From Schizochytrium sp. TIO01 (taxonomy: Eukaryota > Sar > Bigyra > Thraustochytrida > Thraustochytriidae): a stretch of DNA of 64,000 nt. Numbering within the stretch: the first letter of the stretch is position 1; the number at the start of each line of letters is the position of its first letter. A model generated the notes under the pieces. It was not told where the DNA came from. It did no database searches and saw only the letters and a list, made by a program, of their open reading frames with translations. The position numbers and the translations under genes were made by a program. Shown here piece by piece: positions 46,701-57,762 of this stretch. The stretch is taken from positions 843,001 through 907,000 of the forward strand of contig SMSO01000008.1 in NCBI GenBank assembly GCA_004764695.1, written 5' to 3'.

Positions 46701-49133
46701 ACTGTTGAAAGTCCGAAGTTGTCATGGAATTGTTTCAATAGTCATGGAAAGGAACTTTTCACTCAGGTATTTGATTCACACATGCTTTGACTTTGAGGGT
46801 GTTGCATAGGGTTGGATATGGCTGAGCAGGGATACATTCCACAACATAGCTAAGTAGTTTCCTAGAATTCAAACTACAAAACAGGTGTCATCAACATTAT
46901 GTATGAATTGAGTCAATCGAATTGAAACATCCCTACCCCCTGAAGGTATGACACAGTGCTACAGAATACAAGCTACTCTGATGGGGTACAGACTAAGATA
47001 AAACTGTTTGTTTTAGAATTCACATCCAAAATCAGTAGGAGTTGGTACCTTTATTCACTAGCCGTTTGGTCTTGACTTCGTCGCTGTCACAGACTTGTCA
47101 GAAAATTATCCTTGCCATAGACTGTAAGCAAATTAGCCTCGCTGCTAATTCATTAAGAATTTGAGCTTTTGGGTATTTTTGAAGGTAGAGGAATATTGAA
47201 TAACCTCACATAGGTCTATATATGCAAAAGACGAAAATGCATGTAACCAACAAAGCTCTCTCGAGCTCACACAAGATTTCTCTCCGTTGGATTTGGTAAT
47301 TTTCTGATCCCGTAATATAGACTTAGATCGACAAATGTAGTTCTGGGTTCAACCTGGATTGTCTGTTTGTTTGGTCGTCAACATTAGAAGATTCATTCAG
47401 CCGCTAAGACTTCAGCACGTGCCCCTCTATTTGGGTACTAGTACCTTCAGTCTCACTTTCTGGGGGAACTGGCCTACATACAAATTTAACAGGTTCTACA
47501 GCATCCTTTAAAAGCTGATCTCAGAGTGGACTCAAACCATCTTGAAGGAGTTTGTGAGCCGCACGGAGACCTTATAGGTGCAACCCATAGAAGTCTGCAC
47601 TCTTTATTCATTTTATACAACCCTACTGCATGTGTAGCGATCTCTCCTTGGTGCATGAATCGAAACCGGCGGAAGCCTTTGTATTATGGGCTACTTGAAA
47701 ATTCGAAAAATTTTGACAGTTTGGTTTTCATGGTTGTAAAACTAACACCGCAAAACCTGCTTATTCGCCAATGACTCGAAAAAGATCCTGCATAAAAGAG
47801 GTCCGAATATTGGAATCATCACCAGGTTGGATTGCCAACGGCGCCTCCTTATCCTGCCTGCCCGTTCGAACACCGACCAAGTCTTAAAAGCAAAAACGGT
47901 TTGGCGGGAAGCTAACGACTGACTACCCTTGTCAAGATCAAGCTTAAACCATTTCAGATTTACAGCAAGAACCAACGATTGGATCTGTGTCAAACATGAA
48001 AGAGAAGTTTGCTCGAATTCGCGAGTGCGCTCGCTCGTATTAAAACACAGTTGGTATAGCTCATGGTATAGAGCTAGGTACATGCGCAATGCAGGGACTG
48101 ATTTTGCCATTCGAGCGAGCCGGTTGCTGCTCGAGCAACTCTCAAGTCATCTCGCGGAGTTGGACATTATGCACCGCTACTTTGTTGCGAGTTTTAGGTT
48201 TAAACAGCCTGTCATTTAACAGATAACTTCTCACTCTTAAAGTTTGCGAGCTTCAACTCGTGAACTTTGTGAAATTTACATCATTCTATTCCGCTCTTAT
48301 CCCGCATTGAACATGGCAAGCAAGTGCAAGAAGCTTAGTACACCATTTGCTGAGACGAGTTCCTATGTGGTACACTACACATCTGTGCCACTTTGAAGCA
48401 GGATTTTAATGAAGCAGGATAACACAATTCTCAGAGCCTGCAACTTCGGGGAGGTTATGATCCTGCTACCAATTATTCTGCTTCAGGCCGGCTTCGTTTC
48501 CAGCACTGACACCCGAGGTCAAGTCCCTCGACGAAGATGCCGAAGCTGATGGTTCCCGCATTTAATAAAAATTGATCTTGAATACCATTGTAGCAGTAGC
48601 CAGTACTACCACTTGAGTCAGCTTCCCTGCCATATGGTGACGACGAACTAGTTATTCATTGGTTGTTCACGTGATTTGACCTGGGTGTTTTGCGAATGAT
48701 CTCAAGCCACCACGGTGTCCGCACGCAATGCAAACACGCATCGTGGATTGATTTGATCAAGTCATCGAATCATCAAAATCAATCGACAAACTAATTCCCA
48801 TCGATCGTCCAGTTTCTCCTATATTGGACACCTTGCCGCACATGTTGTTCCTATTGACCTCCTATGCTAAACCCTAGGAGCTCCCGTGTCCAGCTGATAG
48901 TCAACCTTCTTCTCACTGTATAAGCAAATAGCTTTGAAGCAGTAGATACGTAGGTACCTACAACACAACACTGATTGGGCAGTTAGTTGCTCGAGAATCA
49001 ACGCCACGAGCTTGAGCTCAACAGGGATCAACTGACACATAAAATAAGCATGCTGACGGGCGAAGTCTGAGGCATCTTGAGAACCATTTGCTGCAAAACT
49101 GTCCTCCGAATGTGACATGCAAAGTGTCCACTA

Positions 49134-49182
<49 letters not shown>

Positions 49183-50022
49183 ATCAAACAATCGATCGCG
49201 AATCAATGATAAGGCTTCTCTTCGATCTAAATTCTCTTCTGCTAATGGTAGCTGAGTGCCTCACGGAAGATGGCGAAGAACTTTGATAAGACAACACGCC
49301 GAAAGTGGGGTCTTTAAGGCTGCGAATGGCTTATTGGAAATTTTAGCGCCGCGCCGAAACTGGGAACTTTCTACGGCCCCAGCGAGCGCGAGGGTGGGTC
49401 TACGGGCGACGCAGAGTGATTGAATTTGACCAATGACGAAGTAGAACTACTTCGTGACAAGCTGTAAACTAATTTGCACACTCTTGCAGGTACCTTCTTA
49501 AGGAGGTATAAAGTGAAGAAGAGGCATAAATGGAGTATAGTGAGTCTACTATGAACTAAACAGACCTCTAAAGTGAAGAATGGCGTATAATTCATTGGTC
49601 ACGGATTGTGGAAACAAGGCTAAAAATATAAAGCAGTTTAACGAATGAAAATAGTGTTCAAAGAGGTTGCAATCAAGCACGCTCGCGACAGTGACCAAAT
49701 CCGCTTTACGCAGCCCATAGAGCAGCCGCGTAGGCTGACTTTGATAGGAAGGACCTGTCTTGTGGGGTTCTCATTGGTCGTTGTGGAGGTTCTGGTGGTC
49801 CTATAAAGACGCGGAGTTTGGACTTTAAGGGCGGGCTGCGCTTCTCTTGAGCCCTGGGTGCGCCAAAGATCTCGACTCCACAGCCTTGGTCAAGAAATCA
49901 CAGCACCCGAAGAAAAGGCCTTCGATTGCGCAACTCTCTTGGGTCCAAACGTAAATTGTCCTGAGGCCGTGGGATTCGGTCGAAGTTGGTGAAGCACAGA
50001 TAGATTTTAGAAAACCGTGAAG
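43785..50022. other. 6.2-kb intergenic region left of the kinase gene
   Basis: It must hold the promoter of receptor D at its left end and that of the kinase at its right end. I see no supportable gene. The largest frames (110-122 codons near 45.8 kb and 47.9 kb) lack recognisable motifs. The only clear repeat is the AATC array at 49.13 kb. Confidence 0.55.
49134..49181. repeat. (AATC)12 microsatellite
   Basis: Twelve AATC units followed by GATC variants. It has the same unit as the first part of the 31.04-kb array. Confidence 0.85.
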
Positions 50023-51408
50023 ATGGACATTCAGGCCTTTAACAGCCATGAAGGCGACGAGGTGAACGAATATAAGCTTGGCCGTCTTCTGGGAGAAGGC
50101 ACCTTTGGCGAGGTCCGCGAGGGTCGCAAGGGCAATCAAGTGTTTGCTGTCAAGTGCTTGAGCAGATCCTTTCTACGCAAAAAACGGGAATATACAAAGG
50201 AGGGACGGCGGATGAAAATTAAGACCGCTCTCGACGATGTCCAGCGCGAAATCGCCATCATGAAAAAGGTGCATCACCCAAACCTTGTCGGGCTCGTAGA
50301 AGCCATCGACAACGAAGACACAGATAATCTTTATATAGTGCTTGAATTTGTGTCTGGTGGCCAGGTAATGTACTGGGATGGCAAGGCAACGCAGTACCAC
50401 CGCAAAAGTGGCGGCATCTATTCGGAAGACGAGGCGCGACCTCTCGCGCGCGACGTACTAGAAGGACTTCGGTATCTGCATGCACAGGATATTATTCATC
50501 GTGATTTAAAGCCAGAGAACTTATTGCTCACGAGCGAAGGCCGTGTGAAGATTGGCGATTTCGGCATTGCGCAGAAATTAGAAATGGAAAAGACCAAGAG
50601 TGCCTCTTTGTCTAACATGCAAGGAACATACCAATTTATGGCCCCGGAAATGATTACAGAGTCCAAGTACAATGGTTATCTTATAGATATTTGGGCATTT
50701 GGCGTTTGCTTGTATGCTTTCGTGAATGGTGCTCTGCCGTTCTACGGCAGCGATCCGGACTCTGTGTTTGCCTCTATTGAGAACAATGAAGTTGTCATTC
50801 CGGAGAATTTGTCGGACCAGCTCAAGGAAGCCTTAGGTGGTATCCTGGAGAAGGACCCCTCCAAGCGTATGCAAATGGAGGACATCCTAAGCTGCGCCTG
50901 GTTTGACTTCTCAAGTGTGGGTGGAGTTGACGAGTCCCCGAATAAGATTGAGCTCACCGAAGACGATGAGCTCAATGCCATTACACCCTTTAAGCTTGAC
51001 ATTGTGAAGATTGTCAAGGCAAAGGGCGCTGCGAAAAAGTGGCGTAAGGCTGCTTCGTCTTCGCGTGGAATGCGCACAGAGGATGGTTCCACCACAAGTA
51101 TTCGTCAGTCCGAACAGTCTGAAATGAGCCTTGCTTCGGAGCACCCACCCATGCTTGAAGGGGACGAAACCTCTCACGAAGCTTCTATGGTGAAGGTGGA
51201 AATGGATTCAGAACCAGAACCTCTACTTATGGATGCTACGAAGCAAGCCACTACATCCGACGCAGGAAATGGAGGTGCCAATGGCAAGGCGCCAGCAACT
51301 ATGCAAATCCCTGCCGCGGCTGCGCCACCCACAGCTTCTACCGCTACCAATCAACCCCCCTCGCCAACAGAAGAACACCAGAAATGCAACTGTTGTACGC
51401 TCTCATAA
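50023..51408 (+). CDS. CaMKK-like Ser/Thr protein kinase with C-terminal CaaX box
   Basis: 461 residues from the ATG at 50023; the frame two codons upstream opens at GTG, so I start at MDIQAF. It is a complete kinase domain (about 17-295): P-loop GEGTFGEV 24-31, VK at K44, E76 in the REIAIMKK helix, HRDLKPEN 159-166, DFG 179-181, activation-loop T202 (MQGTYQFMAPE) and WAFGVCLY. The REIAIMKK-HPN-LVGLVE and SNxxGTxxFMAPE patterns resemble Ca2+/calmodulin-dependent kinase kinases, which phosphorylate AMPK/SNF1 and CaMK. A basic amphipathic stretch just after the domain (KLDIVKIVKAKGAAKKWRKA) sits where CaMKKs carry their autoinhibitory and calmodulin-binding helix. The acidic, Ser/Pro-rich tail ends CNCC-TLS, a CaaX box (CTLS) with neighbouring cysteines, suggesting farnesylation plus palmitoylation and membrane attachment. 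LKB1-like kinase is the main alternative. Confidence 0.9.
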   Translation: MDIQAFNSHEGDEVNEYKLGRLLGEGTFGEVREGRKGNQVFAVKCLSRSFLRKKREYTKEGRRMKIKTALDDVQREIAIMKKVHHPNLVGLVEAIDNEDTDNLYIVLEFVSGGQVMYWDGKATQYHRKSGGIYSEDEARPLARDVLEGLRYLHAQDIIHRDLKPENLLLTSEGRVKIGDFGIAQKLEMEKTKSASLSNMQGTYQFMAPEMITESKYNGYLIDIWAFGVCLYAFVNGALPFYGSDPDSVFASIENNEVVIPENLSDQLKEALGGILEKDPSKRMQMEDILSCAWFDFSSVGGVDESPNKIELTEDDELNAITPFKLDIVKIVKAKGAAKKWRKAASSSRGMRTEDGSTTSIRQSEQSEMSLASEHPPMLEGDETSHEASMVKVEMDSEPEPLLMDATKQATTSDAGNGGANGKAPATMQIPAAAAPPTASTATNQPPSPTEEHQKCNCCTLS

Positions 51409-52000
51409 ACGAAAAGTCTTTATGACACAATGAAAAGCTTCGCTCGGACGATAGCCTCCCAAATTGTTATAACTATGTACCTTGTCCTCGTCCCATTTGC
51501 AAGTATAGCTGGAGGACATTTGCGTATCCCCTAATTCCATATTTTCAATATCTTACCCTCCTCTTGTAATGGTAAAATTGTGTGCCTTGATGGCCTACTT
51601 TGATTACTAGAACAAATAATATCCTTTATGCACCGTCTTACCTTTTCGGTTTCAAATTTTTACTTTTTATTTCAAAGATTATTACCTTTTCTCGTTTGTG
51701 AGCCACATACATGCATATGATGTTTCGTATCTTCTCGTTGTATGTGATCAATCTATTTCGAAACAATAAATCTGGCGTGGACATTTTCAGAAAATCAAAG
51801 ATGAAAATGACTTTTTTTTTTTTTTAAATTTGCACTTCTTGCATAATCCTACTTACGCTACCAAATCATTTATGCGGGGCAACGCGTCGCAATTTAATAC
51901 ATTAAGCTATCTGTGTGCAGCTCCGTTGAATGAATGAATCAATTAGCTTTTTGTTACTGCGTTGATTTTGTTTTAAGTCCTCTGATGTTCTTGATGTTGC
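51409..52000. other. Shared 3' region of two convergent genes
   Basis: 592 bp between the stops of the kinase (plus) and the oxidoreductase (minus). It contains an AATAAA at 51765-51770 that could serve the kinase transcript and a T-run at about 51812-51825. No coding content is seen. Confidence 0.6.
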
Positions 52001-53095
52001 TTACATGGAGAGAAGAAGCTTGCCCTTCGTAGCGCCGCTCTCAAGCAAGCGGTGAGCCTCGCCTGCCTGCTCAAGCGGGAGCACTTGCTGTACAGTAACC
52101 TTAACAGAACCGTCCTTAATCCAAGCTACGAGCTGGTCCATACGCTTCTTGAAATCTTCATGATCATCCAGGTAGTCATAGAGTTTCGGACGTGTAAGAA
52201 AGATGGATCCCAGGGCACTGAGCTGCAAGGGATCAATAGGCGGTACAGCTCCACTAGCATTTCCAAAGAGCACCACGGTTCCGAGCTTTCGCACGCAGTT
52301 CATCGACATCTTGTAGGTCTTTGCGCCAACGCCATCGTAAGACACATGAACTCCTTTGCCCTCAGTGGCTTCCTTCACACGCTTCACAACTTCCTCTTCT
52401 GAGAGTTCATCGTACGGAAGCACGAGGTCACAGCCCACGCTCTCGGCAACGGGGACCTTTGACTTGCTGCAAGTGCCGATGACGGTAGCGCCCAGAGCCT
52501 TGGCCATCTGCACGAGCAGCTGGCCAGTACCCCCAGCAGCTGCCTGCACAAGACAAACTTTGCCAGGGCCCAGCTGGAATGTGTTGCAAGCGAGATATTG
52601 TGCCGTAAGGCCTTGTGTGAGCAACGTTGTAAGCACGTCGAGTTCCACGCCCTCGGGAACGCTGTAGACGAAGTTGGAGCTGCAGGCTGTGTATTCCTGG
52701 TATGTGTCAGGGCCAAGGTAGGCCACGCGGTCGCCGACCTTGCAAATGGAGGCGTCCACATCGTTGCCAACAGCAACAACTTCACCTGAGCCTTCGCGGC
52801 CGAGTCCAAATGGTGTGGGTAGCTTGTAGAGCCCAGTGCGGTGGTAGGTGTCAATAAAGTTTACACCTGCAAATTTGTTGTGAACAAGGACCTGCTTCGG
52901 GCCTGGCTTTGGAACTTCGTAGTCCGTGCGAAAGCAGGCATCAAGGCCAGACGGATCGGCCACTACACTATCCAAAACGATAGCCTTTTGCGTGGCAGGA
53001 ATTGAAGAAGCCATGGTTCTCGTGCTCAAAACGCTGTTCGTGCGAATGCTTAGGTTCTGTGCTTGACGCAGTAACTTTGCAGTGCTGGAGAGCAT
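52001..53095 (-). CDS. NAD(P)H quinone oxidoreductase-like MDR protein
   Basis: 364 residues from the ATG at 53095. After a Ser/Arg/Leu-rich leader of about 30 residues (MLSSTAKLLRQAQNLSIRT...) comes a medium-chain dehydrogenase/reductase of the quinone-oxidoreductase (zeta-crystallin) group. It has a GroES-like domain with GVNFIDTYHRTG, GREGSGEVVAVG and VGDRVAY, then a Rossmann domain with the cofactor motif AAAGGTGQLLVQMAK and the VSYDGVG strand. It lacks the Cys/His ligands of zinc alcohol dehydrogenases, as expected for this group. The family uses NADPH to reduce quinones or enones in detoxification. The leader is poor in acidic residues and could target mitochondria; an internal MASS start about 28 codons in could give a cytosolic form. 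It is convergent with the kinase gene. Confidence 0.92.
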   Translation of the reverse strand: MLSSTAKLLRQAQNLSIRTNSVLSTRTMASSIPATQKAIVLDSVVADPSGLDACFRTDYEVPKPGPKQVLVHNKFAGVNFIDTYHRTGLYKLPTPFGLGREGSGEVVAVGNDVDASICKVGDRVAYLGPDTYQEYTACSSNFVYSVPEGVELDVLTTLLTQGLTAQYLACNTFQLGPGKVCLVQAAAGGTGQLLVQMAKALGATVIGTCSKSKVPVAESVGCDLVLPYDELSEEEVVKRVKEATEGKGVHVSYDGVGAKTYKMSMNCVRKLGTVVLFGNASGAVPPIDPLQLSALGSIFLTRPKLYDYLDDHEDFKKRMDQLVAWIKDGSVKVTVQQVLPLEQAGEAHRLLESGATKGKLLLSM

Positions 53096-54980
53096 GCAGT
53101 ATTACCTCGTCTGACCTTACAGCGATAGCCGGGTTGTCCAAGAGTCAAGCAGAAGCAGCGGGCGAGCTTGAATTGTCAATGCCTTGCTGCAATTATGGTT
53201 TTGCTGCACAAGTGAGACCACAGGAGGCCACCTCGAAGATTGCCAACATTTTGGATTTTCATTATTACTATCATCCAAATGATAGTGTTTCCACAACTAA
53301 GGCCACTTACTATCAACAATAGTAATAGTAATAATGCACACAAAAACAAGAAAGAAAAGAAAATGGCCTTCATCTTGGAGCACTTGAGGAGATCAGTCTG
53401 AGGATGGTTTGATCTCCTTCGTTAAAGTTGAACGCATAAACTGCGCTTATGAGCCGGTGCACTTTATCAATAAAGATCTAGAGTCGCTATAGTAATATGA
53501 AAGAATAACTCAATCTCCCACAGAAGGAGGTTGAGAAATAGTAGTTCACCGTGTTACTTCGGATCATGCTGAAAGTACGAGCTCACAAAAACAGCATTAA
53601 GACTGGTGAGAAACTTGCAAGCTACTAGGACTTCGTCAGCAGCGACGTGCGGGTTGATAACGGATTCGATGCGGGTGCAGAAGCAGATGTCGTGAAGGTT
53701 CACCCTCATTTCAAGCTTCGATCTTTTATTTAAGCCATATACAAACTAGAATCCGAAATGGTCTTTTGAGGAGGATAATCCGAGAGTCTCGGTGGCTACC
53801 CAGGTTCGCCCGAGGCCCATCCGGGATACTCGGAACATCCCATACATCAAACGGACAGCGCAGAGCATGCGAAGAACATATTAGAAGTTTCATCTGTGCC
53901 CAGTACAATGCTGATTGATCCCAAGTTTGCGTGAGAAACAATTTAGTAATAAATTACATGATAATGCATGCCTTAGTTAACTTAATTTTTTTAACTTTCC
54001 ATACATAAGAAATGACTGCGCAGTTGCAAATCTGGAGATTGTTGGGAACTTCAATGTATTGTTGTATTTGTAACCATGGGAATGGCAAGAGCACTGTAAC
54101 ATCGCGAGGATAGTCGGAATCTGCAAACGATTTGGTATGTATGTACGGAGCCTATTTTGGGACACCGATGAAAGTAAAACAAACAATATGGTATAGAGAC
54201 CCAGGATGGCGGAAACAAAGATTCAGTTCTTACTCAGAGATTTTATTTAGCATGCATAGTAAGACTATTTTTTTAATTTAGGCAAGCAGCTGTAAAGCGA
54301 AGGGCACATTGAGAGTGAAAGCATGTAAGCAAGATCATTGTAATACTAAATGCCGCCTGTTTTGCTGTATTGACCTTGGGTAAAATAAAAGTCTTTCTTG
54401 ACCTGCTTTGGGGGTATTCATACCAAAGGCTCCCTTTGCAGCTTGTTCAAGAAACAGCATTTAGAGAGACCGTAGAGTATATCTTGCCTGACAATCTTCT
54501 TCGTTAAATCTGAAAAACTATTTCCTCGTGGCGTGATTATAAGATTAAAGCGAAGACCTCACCAATAAGGCGCGGTTTTGTTTCTTAATGTATGCCAGCC
54601 AAGGCAAAATGCTATATTATTTAAAGATGAGTTTACTTGACACGCTAGTTGCCCTCACAGATGCTTCAAATAGCTCGGGCCACGTTCATTTACACATTTT
54701 GTTTTAGCTGATTGTTCAAAACATCCCTAAGGTCTCTTGATGCCTTTGAGTCGAAAGTGCTTTACATTGTGTTTACCCACTACCAAAGGACTGAATGCCT
54801 TACCTCTTAGAACCATCCTCGATGCTTCTGCAAGTCTGATCAATTGTAGTTCTTATCGTAAACTGCCAAAGTTCGGTTTATGATAAACCGTCCCATTTGG
54901 GGTAAGATCCTTCTAACCCCCCGTCATAATATATCCTAGAAGTACATACACATGTTCTTGTAATACCGCACCACCCAAGC
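53096..54980. other. Intergenic region left of the minisatellite
   Basis: 1.9 kb with the oxidoreductase promoter at its left end. No supportable gene, RNA or repeat is seen before the minisatellite begins at 54981. Confidence 0.55.
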
Positions 54981-55952
54981 AGAACCAGCTGTTCAACGAA
55001 ATATAGCAAATAAATCAAATCAATTCACTTCTTACTTTCTCAACCAGTTCCAAGCCGACCAAACAACTAAATAGCCCTCCAGAAAGCACTTACTTAGCCG
55101 CTAATTTCTAACTAATTGGCATAATAATCCAAGCTTTATAGCAAGAGAACCAGCTGTTCAACGAAATCGAATAAATATTCAAATCAATTCACTTCTTACT
55201 TTCTCAACCAGTTCCAAGCCGACCAAACAACTAAATAGCCCTCCAGAAAGCACTTACTTAGCCGCTAATTTCTAACCAATTGGCATAATAATCCAAGCTT
55301 TATAGCAAGAGAACCAGCTGTTCAACGAAATCGAATAAATATTCAAATCAATTCACTTCTCATTATTATATCAACCAGTCTCAAGCCAATCAAAGACAAC
55401 GAAATAGCCCTTACAATAAAACGCACTTACTTAGCCGCTAATTTCTAACTAGTTGGCATAATAATCCAAGCTTTATAGCACTAGAGAACCAGCTGTCCAA
55501 CGAAATCGAATAAATAAATCAAATCAATTCACTTCTTACTTTTCAACCTGTTCCAAGCCAATCAAAGACAACTAAATAGCCCTTACAATAAAACGCACTT
55601 ACTTAGCCGCTAATTTCTAACTAGTCGGCATAATAATCCAAGCTTTATAGCACTAGAGAACCAGCTGTCCAACGAAATCGAATAAATAAATCAAATCAAT
55701 TCACTTCTCATTATTATATCAACCAGTCTCAAGCCAATCAAAGACAACTAAATAGCCCTCCATAAAGCACTTACTTAGCTGCTGATTACTAACTAGTCGG
55801 CATAATAATCCAAGCTTTATAGCACTAGAGAACCAGCTGTTCAACGAAATAGAATAAATAAATCAAATCAATTCACTTCTCATTATTATATCAACCAGTC
55901 TCAAGCCAATCAAAGACAACTAAATAGCCCTTACAATAAAACGCACTTGATC
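54981..55952. repeat. Minisatellite of five full and one partial ~170-bp units
   Basis: Units begin (anchor AGAACCAGCTGT) at 54981, 55146, 55310, 55485, 55657 and 55829, giving lengths of 165, 164, 175, 172 and 172 bp and a truncated last copy. The core with TTAGCCGCTAATTTCTAAC and CATAATAATCCAAGC is nearly invariant. A middle segment comes in two versions: TTACTTTCTCAACCAG in units 1-2 and CATTATTATATCAACC in units 3, 5 and 6. Units 4 and 5 combine parts of both, which indicates recombination between units. The array stops about 55 bp from the astacin stop codon and marks the change from sparse to compact gene organisation. Confidence 0.93.
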
Positions 55953-56007
55953 AGCCAGACACAACAAGATCCCAAAAAACAAACCAGAAATTATCAAACA
56001 TAACAAA

Positions 56008-57504
56008 TTACACATTATCATCAGAAGGCGATACGCGCTGATACGACTCAAAAGGATGTCGATCAGAGTTCAAAGAATCATCAAGAGAAGCAACCGCAGA
56101 AGACGAACGACAACATCCAGCAGACAAAAGCGAAAGAATCAAAATAAGAAGAATGGCAGCAACAAAAACCGGAAACTGCGGCGACTGTAAGGCCAGTGCT
56201 TTGTTGATAAAAGCCTTAAGCTGTTGCACAAACTCTGATTGTGATATCTGAGAATACGAAGAAGCAATCACAGAGATCGCAGTCGAATTCTGAAGAGAAG
56301 ATTGCGAGGTAGGCGACTGCGTCGGCTCGCGAGTGGTGGGACGAACCGTCGGAGATCGAGTCGTAGGCACAGAGGTCGGCGACCAGGTCTGGCCAGGCAC
56401 AGTTGGCGAACGCGTAGGCTCGGGCGTCGGCTCAGCATAACAAATCGAGGTCGATAAATCACAAGAACTTCCATAGACGCAATGATCATCCGCAGCACAC
56501 GGAAACTCCCCGACAGGACACGGACAAGCAGCATCACAATAATAAGCGTTACTGCGAGGACCAGAAGGACAACGATAAAGCATCCTAAACTGGCGAATAT
56601 CCTTCTCTGTGAGCTCAAGACTACCCAACTCAAGCGTTGGATCCGCATTCGACGTGAGCGCAACGAGACCATCCGCTCTAGCAAATGCAGTGCGACTATA
56701 ATGCATAATCGAAAGCAAATCATACGAAGAACCAAGCGAATCTACATTGATCTGCTTATCAAAGTTGGGCCACTTATCTTCTAAAATATTGTCCCAGTGA
56801 ACCGTAACATACTCATCTCTGTCAGGGCGACTCTGCTCATGATAAAAGCCAAGCGCATGCAACATCTCATGCATAATGGGCCTATTGTAAATACAACCAG
56901 TTGAATCATAACTGATCTCCTGCCTTCCTCCCATGCGCCCAACATAAGACCAACAACCGGTCCCGTCTATAATAGAAACATAATCAAGATTGCTCTTGTT
57001 AAGACTCGAATTGCCAATGATCTCCGGCGCCTTGTCAATCGACACAAACGTAATATAAGCCAGCTGCTGTGCCATTTTTCCGAGCGTCTCCTTAATGATC
57101 TGAATCTGCAGCGAGTTAAAGGTGCCCGACTCAATCTCATAAGGAATCACAAGTCTCGGCTGCGCATAACTACTCGCCGGCTGTGCTTCTCTGTAGGTCC
57201 ACAAATACTGATACTCATTAATAAGATCAAGCCGACGCGCACGATGATCAGTCCCCAGATCATCATCATAAATCGCCCATGGCTTTGCTTGCTTTACCTT
57301 TTGATACACAGTATCGCCATAATTGACCTTGAGCTGCGAAGAGCGGATCAGCATGTCTCCCTCAAAAAGCTCAGTCGCCGAAGCAACCGCAGCCGCTTTC
57401 TCCTCATCATAGAGCGGGCTGCTTTTGGGTTGCGCAGACACAGAGACGACATAGCATAGTAGGGTTATATATAGAAGGATACATTTGGCAAATAAGTAGT
57501 CCAT
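56008..57504 (-). CDS. Membrane-anchored astacin (M12A) zinc metalloprotease
   Basis: 498 residues from the ATG at 57504. A signal peptide (1-24, ending VSVSA) is followed by a propeptide with FEGD at 47-50, matching the FxGD aspartate-switch motif that keeps pro-astacins latent. The catalytic domain (about 90-312) has the full astacin zinc signature HEMLHALGFYHEQSRPDR, with H212, H216 and H222 as zinc ligands and E213 as catalytic base. The Met-turn SIMHY (M267, Y269) is present. A Cys-rich segment (312-355), a Pro-Thr stalk (about 358-400, repeats of SPT/PTPEPT), one transmembrane helix (446-464) and a short cytoplasmic tail follow. It should therefore act at the cell surface or be shed. 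All catalytic residues are intact. The Pro-Thr stalk is typical of stramenopile surface proteins. It is the first gene of the compact block. Confidence 0.93.
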   Translation of the reverse strand: MDYLFAKCILLYITLLCYVVSVSAQPKSSPLYDEEKAAAVASATELFEGDMLIRSSQLKVNYGDTVYQKVKQAKPWAIYDDDLGTDHRARRLDLINEYQYLWTYREAQPASSYAQPRLVIPYEIESGTFNSLQIQIIKETLGKMAQQLAYITFVSIDKAPEIIGNSSLNKSNLDYVSIIDGTGCWSYVGRMGGRQEISYDSTGCIYNRPIMHEMLHALGFYHEQSRPDRDEYVTVHWDNILEDKWPNFDKQINVDSLGSSYDLLSIMHYSRTAFARADGLVALTSNADPTLELGSLELTEKDIRQFRMLYRCPSGPRSNAYYCDAACPCPVGEFPCAADDHCVYGSSCDLSTSICYAEPTPEPTRSPTVPGQTWSPTSVPTTRSPTVRPTTREPTQSPTSQSSLQNSTAISVIASSYSQISQSEFVQQLKAFINKALALQSPQFPVFVAAILLILILSLLSAGCCRSSSAVASLDDSLNSDRHPFESYQRVSPSDDNV

Positions 57505-57762
57505 CTTTATCTGATGGTGGTAAAAATTAACCCACCACAGCTATTGTTTGTTTTTTGTTTTTTATAAAAACGAAGACTTTACTACTACTCGGGATAGTGT
57601 AAACAGTATGTATGTGTTAAGTAGGATTTTGATAAAATCGATTGGAATTGATCATATAAGCTTCGAAAACAAAAGACACACAAAATGTCAGACCGAAACC
57701 TATGAGCTAGAAAACAAAGTAAACAAAGCAAACACAGAATCAATTCAGGAGTACAACCAAGC

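Noticed and set aside
45784-48110. Frames of 91-122 codons near 45.8-46.2 and 47.7-48.1 kb
   Set aside because: They overlap one another on opposite strands, have no motif, and are of a length expected by chance in this composition.
8381-48963. Repeated TAGGTA/TACCTA strings (for example at 8385, 11023, 17781, 39180, 40465, 48955)
   Set aside because: They caught the eye, but the rough count is about what chance predicts for a 6-mer on two strands in 64 kb, with no fixed spacing.
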